Below, one piece after another: positions 1-6,214 of a DNA stretch of 19,475 nt (the first letter of the stretch is position 1; each line of letters opens with the position of its first letter). A model generated the notes under the pieces. That model was not told the DNA's origin. It saw only the letters and a program-made list of their open reading frames with translations, and searched no databases. This DNA is from an uncultured Acidaminococcus sp. (lineage in GTDB: Bacteria > Bacillota > Negativicutes > Acidaminococcales > Acidaminococcaceae). The position numbers and the translations under genes are program-made. Where the stretch lies: positions 1 to 19,475 of the forward strand of contig CAJMHI010000036.1 of assembly GCA_905213155.1 (NCBI GenBank), in the 5' to 3' direction.

Positions 1-13
1 TGCGAGAAAGTAA

Positions 14-43
14 TTATGGGCTAAATTTTGCTTGATTTTTCAT
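14..43 (-). other. Nine-codon ORF with a good ribosome binding site
   Basis: An ATG at 43 (minus strand) is preceded at a 7-base spacing by AGGAG (51-55), and the frame stops at TAA (14-16) after nine codons (MKNQAKFSP). It lies downstream of the acyl-CoA dehydrogenase fusion, and a small hairpin (58-74) sits just before the binding site. It may be a leader peptide for a gene beyond the left edge, the start of a gene broken by a frameshift, or chance. Nothing in the peptide is recognisable. Confidence 0.25.
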
Positions 44-57
44 AGCTGGTCTCCTAA

Positions 58-74
58 CCCCATATAGTATGGGG
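58..74 (-). other. Small hairpin between the fusion gene and the nine-codon ORF
   Basis: CCCCATA (58-64) and TATGGGG (68-74) form a perfect 7-bp stem with a 3-base loop. No T-run follows in the minus-strand direction, so it is a poor intrinsic terminator. It could be an mRNA-stabilising stem at the end of the fusion transcript or a structure next to the ribosome binding site at 51-55. Confidence 0.35.
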
Positions 75-97
75 ACTGATTGTGATTGCAGAAACGC

Positions 98-2005
98 TTA
101 TTTCACTTCCACAAATTCTGTCTTTTCGGAATTGCACAGCGGGCAGACCCAGTCTTCTGGCAAATCCTTGAACTTGGTTCCGGGTTTGATATCCGCATCG
201 GGATCGCCCAGATCCGGATCGTATTCATACCCGCAGCCATTGCAGACATAATGACCTTCCGGCATTTCTTTTTCAATCAGTGGTCTCTTCATTTTAACCA
301 TAGGAGGTGCCGGTTTCTTGGCTTGTCCATTATCCAGGGCTTTGGCCAGCAGCGGCAGAATGACTTTCACGTCTCCCACGATACCATAATCGCAGTTTTT
401 GAAGATCGGAGCCCCGGCGTTGGTATTAATGGCCACAATCGTCGTTGCGTTCCGAATCCCTTTCAGGTGCTGCACGGCGCCGGAAATTCCGCAGGCGATA
501 TACAGATTGCCGTTAAATTTCTGTCCGGACATCCCCACATAGCGGTCGATGGGCACATATTGCAAGGTTTCTGCCACAGGACGGGAAGAACCTACCGCAG
601 CCCCCGCCTGTTTGGCCAGTTCTTCAATAAGTTTCATGTTCTTTTGTTCGCCAATGCCTTTACCGGCGCTGACAACCCGTTCTGCATCCACAATCGGAGT
701 ATCTATAGGAATTCCCACCGTAAAGTCATAGCCATCCTCTTTAAGGGCATCTACCAAAGCTTTGACCTGCTCTTCGGGCGAACCGTCTTTAAAAATCATC
801 TTCTTGCGGCTGCCGGTAATAGCGGCGGGTTTGGAGACACTGCCTCCATGTTTGCTGACGGACATTTTATCCGTGATATAGGAAGCCACCACGACACGCT
901 GAATTTCGTTGGTTCCTTCGTAAATCTGGGTAATCTTGGCATCCCGGTAGAAACGTTCCACTTCCATGCCCTTCAGGTAGCCAGTACCGCCAAAAATCTG
1001 CAGGGCTTCATCCGCCACTGCCACAGCGGTATCGGACGCAAACATTTTAGCCATGGCTGCTTCCATACCATAGTTGGCATGGGCTCCCTTCAGTTCGGCT
1101 GCGCTGTATACCAGATAGCGGGCTGCCCGGATGCGGGTTGCCATATCAGCCAGTTTGAAGGATACGCCTTCCTGTTGGCAGATCGGTGCGCCAAACTGGA
1201 TTCTCTCTTTGGAATACGCCAGTGCTGCTTCATAAGCGCCCTGGGCGATACCTAAAGCCTGGGCAGCGATACCAATACGGCCGCCATCCAAGGTTGCCAT
1301 AGCGATATTAAAGCCTTTGCCCTGTTTTCCCAGCAGATTTTCTTTCGGCAGTTTCACATTGTTGAAAATCAATTCTGCCGTAGCGGAGGACCGAATGCCC
1401 AATTTGTCATAGTGTTCTCCAAAAGTAAACCCAGGCATGCCTTTTTCTACGATGAAAGCGCTGATGCCTTTGGTCCCTTTGCCCGGTTCTGTTACCGCAA
1501 AGACCACATAGGTGTCTGCCTTACCTGCGTTGGTGATAAAAATTTTGTTGCCGTTTAAGATCCAGTTCTGGCCGTCAAAGACAGCGGTAGTTTCCGTTTC
1601 CCCGGCATCGGACCCGGCATTGGGTTCTGTCAGACCGAAGGCCCCTAATTTTTTCCCAGAAGCCAGCGGAGCCAGATATTTTTTCTTCTGTTCTTCCGTA
1701 CCGAAAGCAAAAATAGGATAGGAACCTAGGGATACGTGTGCAGACAAAATAACGCCCACACCTGCATCAACCCGTGACAGTTCTTCCACGGCCATGGCAT
1801 ACTCCACATAGCCTAGCCCGGCACCGCCGTATTCTTTCGGGTAAGGAATCCCCAGCCATCCCTGCTGACCCATTTCTTTTACAATGTCATCTGGGAATGC
1901 ATTGTCCTGATCCAGCTTAAATGCAATAGGTTTTACCTTGGTCTCGGCAAACCCACGCAAAGTGGCACGAAATTCTTCCTGTTCCTTTGTCGTCTGAAAT
2001 AGCAT
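98..2005 (-). CDS. Acyl-CoA dehydrogenase / EtfA C-terminal domain / rubredoxin triple fusion
   Basis: A 635-residue fusion. Residues 1-380 are a complete short-chain acyl-CoA dehydrogenase like butyryl-CoA dehydrogenase: the FAD/substrate segment LTEPNAGSD is at 125-133, and the catalytic base is probably Glu363 in YEGTNEIQR. After a linker, residues 433-556 match the FAD-binding C-terminal domain of electron-transfer flavoprotein alpha (AERVVSAGKG, SSRPVAE, CGISGAVQHL, APIF, YGIVGD). The EtfA N-terminal domain is absent. Residues 585-630 are a rubredoxin with Cys588, Cys591, Cys621 and Cys624. The chain could carry electrons from acyl-CoA FAD through a second FAD to an iron centre, or the reverse, in the cytoplasm. 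The start at 2005 is preferred because GGAGG (2014-2018) lies 8 bases before it; an ATG at 2011 is only 2 bases away. It has its own promoter. Domain calls are firm; substrate and electron partner are inferred. Confidence 0.93.
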   Translation of the reverse strand: MLFQTTKEQEEFRATLRGFAETKVKPIAFKLDQDNAFPDDIVKEMGQQGWLGIPYPKEYGGAGLGYVEYAMAVEELSRVDAGVGVILSAHVSLGSYPIFAFGTEEQKKKYLAPLASGKKLGAFGLTEPNAGSDAGETETTAVFDGQNWILNGNKIFITNAGKADTYVVFAVTEPGKGTKGISAFIVEKGMPGFTFGEHYDKLGIRSSATAELIFNNVKLPKENLLGKQGKGFNIAMATLDGGRIGIAAQALGIAQGAYEAALAYSKERIQFGAPICQQEGVSFKLADMATRIRAARYLVYSAAELKGAHANYGMEAAMAKMFASDTAVAVADEALQIFGGTGYLKGMEVERFYRDAKITQIYEGTNEIQRVVVASYITDKMSVSKHGGSVSKPAAITGSRKKMIFKDGSPEEQVKALVDALKEDGYDFTVGIPIDTPIVDAERVVSAGKGIGEQKNMKLIEELAKQAGAAVGSSRPVAETLQYVPIDRYVGMSGQKFNGNLYIACGISGAVQHLKGIRNATTIVAINTNAGAPIFKNCDYGIVGDVKVILPLLAKALDNGQAKKPAPPMVKMKRPLIEKEMPEGHYVCNGCGYEYDPDLGDPDADIKPGTKFKDLPEDWVCPLCNSEKTEFVEVK

Positions 2006-2059
2006 TCTCATAACCTCCCCTTGGTTACTACGTTGCAGCAAACAATAGTTGTCTCTAAG

Positions 2060-2074
2060 TAATAATTATTATCC
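2060..2074 (-). promoter_or_regulatory. Fur/PerR-like palindrome downstream of the fusion promoter
   Basis: On the minus strand the sequence reads GGATAAT-A-ATTATTA. It agrees at 12 of 14 positions with the Fur 7-1-7 box (TGATAAT-N-ATTATCA) and at 11 of 14 with a PerR-type box. The core TAATAATTATTA (2060-2071) is a perfect palindrome. It lies about 10 bases beyond the -10 element, where a bound repressor would block transcription. The region is AT-rich, so a chance match is possible. Confidence 0.4.
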
Positions 2075-2083
2075 GATATATTT

Positions 2084-2111
2084 ATTATATAAGATTTAGA
2101 ATTTTTGTCAA
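2084..2111 (-). promoter_or_regulatory. Consensus sigma-70 promoter of the acyl-CoA dehydrogenase fusion
   Basis: Reading the minus strand, TTGACA (2106-2111) and TATAAT (2084-2089) are both perfect and separated by 16 bases. The start of transcription is expected near 2077, giving a leader of about 70 bases before the ATG at 2005. The promoter lies between the LysR gene upstream and the fusion gene, so the fusion need not depend on read-through. Confidence 0.8.
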
Positions 2112-2135
2112 GAAAAAATATCTGAAATCTCCGCA

Positions 2136-3131
2136 TTATTTTTCTATTGGCCCCAGAGGGTCATTTGTACTGCCATCGCAGAAATCACGCCCGTAATAGT
2201 GCGCCATGGCTTTCCGGAACTTTTCTACCACAGGGGAATGGCGGCTCTGCTTTCGATAGATACAGCAGTAAAAGATTGTTGGATTACAGGGGTGTGCCGC
2301 CAGGCAATCCGGCAATGGAAATGTTGCCAAATGCATCTGCTTTTCCTGGTCCCGGACATTTTCTTTAAGCCCAAAGCTCAGATATTCGGTTCGTAACAAC
2401 AAATCCCGCAAAGCCCCACGGGAATTGACCCGGATGAGCTGTCGAAAATGCCACTGTTGCGCAACAAGTGTCATAAAATCCCCGTAATAATTTTCCAATG
2501 GGTTTTGTTTGGAACCGGCAGAACCATCATAGATGACCAGATTATACTGTGCCAAATCCTGCGCCGTTATATTTTTCCGTGGCTGGAACAATGGGTGCCC
2601 CACTTTTCCCAAAAGACAAATTTCAGTTTCAAAAAGGATGTCACAGGTAATACGTCCGCTTTGAAAAATTTCCTGGGCGATTTTCCAGTTGTCCTGATTC
2701 AAAAGTACAAATCCTATATCGGCTTCCCCCACAAAGATATCATTGATAACTGCGTAATTGCTTTTTTCTTTAAAAGAACATTCCATATGCCAAGCCGGAT
2801 GTAACTGCAGCATGCGAATCAGCCCGTCAAGGCAATAGGAACTGGTGGTTGTACAAATGCGTAGTTGTACGGTTTCCGGTTCTGACACCTGGTGCTGAAA
2901 CTGGTTAATTTGCCAAATCAGTTTCCTGGCCTTTTCACAAAATACCTTCCCGTTTTCTGTCAGCTGCATTCCATTTTTACCGCGGATAAACAGTCTGGTT
3001 CCCAGCTCTCCTTCTACACTTTTTACCACACGGCTAAGTCCGGGCTGTGAGACAAACAATTTTTTAGAGGCAAGAGACAAAGAACCACTGTAAGCGATTT
3101 CCAGTATAAAGCGCAGCTGTTGTACGTTCAT
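2136..3131 (-). CDS. LysR-family transcriptional regulator, divergent from the amidohydrolase operon
   Basis: A 331-residue LysR-type regulator. The N-terminal winged helix-turn-helix occupies about residues 1-60 (SLASKKLFVSQPGLSRVVKSVE, then LGTRLFIRG). The rest is the effector-binding domain, longer and less typical than usual, with several Cys residues in the final third. The frame extends upstream to a TTG at 3149, but AGGGG next to two adjacent ATGs (3134 and 3131) favours a start there; 3131 has the better spacing. It is transcribed away from the operon at 3336 and probably controls it in response to the operon's substrate or product. The effector is not predictable from sequence. No convincing terminator was seen between its stop and the promoter of the next minus-strand gene. 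Confidence 0.9.
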   Translation of the reverse strand: MNVQQLRFILEIAYSGSLSLASKKLFVSQPGLSRVVKSVEGELGTRLFIRGKNGMQLTENGKVFCEKARKLIWQINQFQHQVSEPETVQLRICTTTSSYCLDGLIRMLQLHPAWHMECSFKEKSNYAVINDIFVGEADIGFVLLNQDNWKIAQEIFQSGRITCDILFETEICLLGKVGHPLFQPRKNITAQDLAQYNLVIYDGSAGSKQNPLENYYGDFMTLVAQQWHFRQLIRVNSRGALRDLLLRTEYLSFGLKENVRDQEKQMHLATFPLPDCLAAHPCNPTIFYCCIYRKQSRHSPVVEKFRKAMAHYYGRDFCDGSTNDPLGPIEK

Positions 3132-3174
3132 CATTTTCCCCTTTCCCAATTCGTCGTGTTTCCTTTTTAATCTA

Positions 3175-3188
3175 TATCATTTTTGATA
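3175..3188. promoter_or_regulatory. Candidate regulator site 1 (TAYCA-N4-TGRTA)
   Basis: TATCA-TTTT-TGATA is a perfect 5-bp inverted repeat with a 4-base spacer. It lies about 45 bases upstream of the LysR start, in the divergent intergenic region. It shares its pattern with the sites at 3268 and 3292, so it is a candidate operator for the adjacent LysR protein. Confidence 0.35.
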
Positions 3189-3218
3189 AGCATATATGTA
3201 AAACTATTATTTTCCTTA

Positions 3219-3248
3219 TTGTCTAATCCTTCATATAATAATTATAAA
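3219..3248 (+). promoter_or_regulatory. Candidate promoter of the amidohydrolase-transporter-porin operon
   Basis: TTGTCT (3219-3224) and TATAAA (3243-3248) are separated by 18 bases on the plus strand. A TATAAT also occurs at 3234-3239 but lacks a good -35 partner. The whole region is AT-rich, so the assignment is tentative. A start near 3256 would leave a leader of about 80 bases holding two candidate operator sites. Confidence 0.35.
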
Positions 3249-3253
3249 TCATT

Positions 3254-3286
3254 TATTTTACGGTTTCTATCATCGGTTGTAAAATA
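3254..3286. repeat. 8-bp inverted repeat in the divergent regulatory region
   Basis: TATTTTAC (3254-3261) and GTAAAATA (3279-3286) are perfect inverted copies separated by 17 bases. The right arm overlaps candidate regulator site 2. It could be part of an extended operator; in an AT-rich stretch it may also be chance. Confidence 0.3.
3268..3281. promoter_or_regulatory. Candidate regulator site 2 (imperfect)
   Basis: TATCA-TCGG-TTGTA matches the TAYCA-N4-TGRTA pattern at 9 of 10 defined positions. Its centre is 24 bases from that of site 3, a separation that would put two dimers on nearly the same DNA face. Confidence 0.28.
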
Positions 3287-3291
3287 TTGAT

Positions 3292-3305
3292 TACCAATAA
3301 TGGTA
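3292..3305. promoter_or_regulatory. Candidate regulator site 3 (TAYCA-N4-TGRTA)
   Basis: TACCA-ATAA-TGGTA is a perfect 5-bp inverted repeat with a 4-base spacer, 30 bases before the amidohydrolase start codon. It has the same layout as site 1. A protein bound here would sit downstream of the candidate promoter. Confidence 0.35.
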
Positions 3306-3335
3306 TGGATATTTTATTCACGAGGAGGGGTTCGT

Positions 3336-4760
3336 ATGGATGTGAAAACTATGGTAGAGCAGGAAATTACCGGTAAAGGCGATGCACTATGTGCCTTCAG
3401 TGATGGCATCTTCGACAATCCGGAGCTGGGCTTTCAGGAGAAAAAGGCTTTGGACCGCTACACGGAGTTCCTGAAAAGTGAAGGGTTCCAGGTAGAAACA
3501 GGTCTGGACGGTATGCCCACCGCATTTAAAGCAACCTATGGCTCTGGAAAACCGGTCATTGCGTATTTGGCAGAATATGATGCACTGCCGGAACTTTCTC
3601 AAAAGGCAGGCTGCACCAGCCGCTGCGCTACGGATGATCATAATCCCAACGGGCACGGCTGCGGGCATAACCTACTGGGAACGGGATGCCTGGCAGCGGC
3701 GCTGGGCGTAAAAGCGTATCTTATGCAGCATCCCGGGGACGGAACGGTGGTATTGTATGGATGTCCCAGTGAAGAAAAGGGTAATTCCAAAACATTTTTA
3801 GCCCGGGACGGCTATTTCAAAGACGTGGATATTGCCTACTCCTGGCATCCCTTTGATAAAAGCGAAGTCGCCGGATATTCCATGCTGGCCAATGTCAGTG
3901 TGTTCTTCCGCTTCAAAGGAGTTTCTGCCCATGCAGCTGCAGCGCCATTTATGGGCCGCAGCGCTCTGGATGCGGCAGAACTGATGAACGTAGGCGCTAA
4001 CTTTCTGCGGGAACACATTATTCCAGAAGCACGCATTCACTATGCGTTCCGGGATGTAGGCGGCATTGCCCCCAATGTTGTGCAGCCCACCAGTTGCGTA
4101 CACTATATGATTCGTGCCCCGCGCAACAGCCAGGTCCAGGAGATCTATGCCCGCGTCATTGATATTGCCAAAGGCGCTGCCCTCATGACAGGCACCACCA
4201 TGGAGTACGAACTTTACGCCGGCTTATCCGATCTATTGCCCAACCATGTGGTCAGCGAAAATATGCAAAAAGCCCTGGAAGCTGTCGGAATGCCCCACTT
4301 TACAGAAGAAGACAAACAATGGGCCCGGAACTTTTTTGAGTCCAGCTGCACGCCAGAAGAACTGCAAGAAAAAAAGGCTCTTCTTACCCGCAAATTTGGC
4401 AAAGATAAGCTGCAATTCCCTGTGGATGACGTGATTAAACCCATCGACTGGTCCGCACCTCCCATGAGTGGTTCCAGTGACGTAGGCGATGCCAGCCAGG
4501 TCGTACCAGTGGCCTTTTTATCCATGGCTACCACTGTCTTTGGCACGGCCGCCCACACCTGGCAGATGACTGCCCAGGGTAAAAGCCCTGTCGCCCATAA
4601 AATGATGCTGCAGGCCGGAAAAGTATTGGCTCTTTCCGGTATTGATATGCTCCAGCATCCGGAACTCATAGCAGCTGCCAAAAAAGAGCTGCAGGAAGAA
4701 ACGGGCGGGAAGTATCTTTGCCCCATTCCTTCTACTATCAAGCCACGGCTGAACGATTAA
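3336..4760 (+). CDS. AbgB-like M20 amidohydrolase
   Basis: A 474-residue cytoplasmic metallohydrolase of the M20 peptidase family, closest in pattern and length to AbgB, the subunit that with AbgA splits p-aminobenzoyl-glutamate in E. coli. Metal-site motifs include YLAEYDALPE (77-86), GHGCGHNLLG (106-115, ligands probably Cys109 and His111), PSEE (144-147), SWHP (169-172) and AAHTWQ (405-410). The dimerisation domain lies at about 185-300. GGAGGGG (3324-3330) sits 5 bases before the ATG at 3336; the frame is open from 3300 but has no binding site there. It is first in an operon with two membrane proteins and a porin. No AbgA-like partner is present, so this may be a single-subunit enzyme for another N-acyl amino acid. 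The family is secure; the substrate is not. Confidence 0.92.
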   Translation: MDVKTMVEQEITGKGDALCAFSDGIFDNPELGFQEKKALDRYTEFLKSEGFQVETGLDGMPTAFKATYGSGKPVIAYLAEYDALPELSQKAGCTSRCATDDHNPNGHGCGHNLLGTGCLAAALGVKAYLMQHPGDGTVVLYGCPSEEKGNSKTFLARDGYFKDVDIAYSWHPFDKSEVAGYSMLANVSVFFRFKGVSAHAAAAPFMGRSALDAAELMNVGANFLREHIIPEARIHYAFRDVGGIAPNVVQPTSCVHYMIRAPRNSQVQEIYARVIDIAKGAALMTGTTMEYELYAGLSDLLPNHVVSENMQKALEAVGMPHFTEEDKQWARNFFESSCTPEELQEKKALLTRKFGKDKLQFPVDDVIKPIDWSAPPMSGSSDVGDASQVVPVAFLSMATTVFGTAAHTWQMTAQGKSPVAHKMMLQAGKVLALSGIDMLQHPELIAAAKKELQEETGGKYLCPIPSTIKPRLND

Positions 4761-4771
4761 GGAGAAGCGCT

Positions 4772-5488
4772 ATGATCACCCATATGCAGCTTGCCAACAG
4801 TACGACCATGGCCGTGCTGTGCAGCATTACCATTCTTGTAGTTTTGATCCAGCCCATTTTATTTGTCCGGCTGGCGTTACGGCGAGCCAGGCAGCTGGGC
4901 ATTCCCAAGGAAGAAATCAAAGCCACCGCCCAAAGCAGTGCAATCTTTTCCATTATTCCTTCCCTGCCGATTGTAGTCAGCTATTTGATGCTGGTCCCTC
5001 TCTTAGGTCGGTATTTCCCCTGGCTCCGGCTCAGTGTAGTTGGCTCCGCCGTCTATGAAACCATGATTGCGGACATGGCCGCCCGGGCCTTTGGACTGGA
5101 ATCCATTTCCATCAGCCATATTCCGCTGGATACCTTTATCGGGATTTTATTTATCGTATCCATTGGCATCCTGGGGGGCAACATTTTCAATCTGCTGTTT
5201 TTAAAGTCCTTCGACAAGGGACTGGAAAAATTAAAAAAGATGAACATGGCACTGGTTCCCATTGTCACAGGCGGCATGTTCCTGGGATTATATGGCACCA
5301 TGGCAGCGCCTTATCTGATCAACGTGGAAAATATTCCCTGCATGGTTGCTATTTTTGGGGCGGGGATTGCAGCCTTATTGCTTTCCCATTTGTCCAAGGA
5401 CCGGCCTCGCCTGCGGGATTTCTCCTTTCCTATTAGTATGCTGACAGGCATGCTTTTATGCTGCCTGTACAGCGCCTGGATCGGGTAA
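4772..5488 (+). CDS. DUF5058-family inner-membrane protein, probable carrier subunit
   Basis: A 238-residue protein with about six hydrophobic segments. It is recalled as DUF5058, from the motifs SSAIFSIIPSLPIVV (55-69) and LGRYFPWLRLSVVGSAVYE (78-96). The family has no established function, but members lie next to M20 hydrolases and a second small membrane protein, as here, which suggests a substrate carrier. The start at 4772 follows AAGGAG by 7 bases; the upstream extension to 4718 overlaps the amidohydrolase and lacks a binding site. It begins 11 bases after the amidohydrolase stop, so the two are almost certainly co-transcribed. Likely partner: the next gene. Confidence 0.8.
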   Translation: MITHMQLANSTTMAVLCSITILVVLIQPILFVRLALRRARQLGIPKEEIKATAQSSAIFSIIPSLPIVVSYLMLVPLLGRYFPWLRLSVVGSAVYETMIADMAARAFGLESISISHIPLDTFIGILFIVSIGILGGNIFNLLFLKSFDKGLEKLKKMNMALVPIVTGGMFLGLYGTMAAPYLINVENIPCMVAIFGAGIAALLLSHLSKDRPRLRDFSFPISMLTGMLLCCLYSAWIG

Positions 5489-5500
5489 GGAAGGAGGAGT

Positions 5501-6187
5501 ATGATGACACCACAATTAGATGATTCCCGTTATTTTCAAAGCGTCCATCGTCTGGGACGCATCACCGTATTTCTGGCCCTGACCTGCTTTATCGGCCTGG
5601 CATTTGCGCTTAGTTTCCTTCAAAACATTCCCTTTGACGTGGGAACGGCCCTGCAAAATGGCGTTCCCATCCTGCTCACGTTTTCCATCAGCGGGATCAT
5701 TGAGAATTTATCCTTTGCTCCCATTATCGGATGTGCGGCCCTGTACATGGCGTGTGTCACCGGAAACGTCAGTAATATGAAAGCGCCTGCGGCCATGAAT
5801 GCCATGGAAGTTTCCGGTGCGCAGCCGGGTACGCCCAAAGGGGACGTGATTTCTATGATTGCCATCGCCTCTTCCACGTTTGTCACGGTGACGGTGGTCT
5901 TTCTAGGCATGTTATTTTTAGCGCCTTTATTCGCTCCACTATACGAAAATCCTTTTTTGCAGCCTGCCTTTAAGAACATGGTACCTGCTCTGTTTGGAGC
6001 CTTGTTATTCCCGCAGGTTTTCAAATCTCCCAAGCAGGCAGCCATTGCCCTGCTATTACCCATCATGCTACGTCTCATAGTAGGACCGGCTTTTTGGGGC
6101 AAGAACTCCAGTTATTTAATGGTGATCGTTATTTTCGTTACAGCCTGGGCCTCCGTACAACTGTACAAGCGGGGCTGGCTTAAATAA
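5501..6187 (+). CDS. Small polytopic membrane protein, partner of the DUF5058 protein
   Basis: A 228-residue protein with about five or six membrane segments. I do not recognise a named family. A polar stretch at residues 86-115, reading VTGNVSNMKAPAAMNAMEVS followed by GAQPGTPKGD, lies between hydrophobic segments and looks like a conserved, possibly substrate-handling loop. It begins 12 bases after the DUF5058 stop with a strong AAGGAGG site; ATGs at 5501 and 5504 are both usable and 5504 has slightly better spacing. Tight coupling to the DUF5058 gene and to a hydrolase suggests a two-component carrier that takes the place held by the single protein AbgT in E. coli. The role is inferred from context. 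Confidence 0.75.
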   Translation: MMTPQLDDSRYFQSVHRLGRITVFLALTCFIGLAFALSFLQNIPFDVGTALQNGVPILLTFSISGIIENLSFAPIIGCAALYMACVTGNVSNMKAPAAMNAMEVSGAQPGTPKGDVISMIAIASSTFVTVTVVFLGMLFLAPLFAPLYENPFLQPAFKNMVPALFGALLFPQVFKSPKQAAIALLLPIMLRLIVGPAFWGKNSSYLMVIVIFVTAWASVQLYKRGWLK

Positions 6188-6214
6188 AAGACTTACAGGG
6201 GGAGGAAGAATACA

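Noticed and set aside
86..1255. A 389-codon plus-strand open frame opposite the acyl-CoA dehydrogenase fusion
   Set aside because: It lies antisense to an unmistakable three-domain protein, lacks a ribosome binding site and shows no family motif; its His- and Phe-rich composition is typical of a shadow frame.
3288..3316. TTGATT-N17-TATTTT as the amidohydrolase operon promoter
   Set aside because: The spacing is good, but the transcription start would fall inside the ribosome binding site at 3320-3330, leaving no usable leader. An upstream promoter is more likely.
4214..4741. A 175-codon minus-strand open frame opposite the amidohydrolase
   Set aside because: Antisense to conserved AbgB-like motifs, Ser/Ala-rich, and no upstream binding site.
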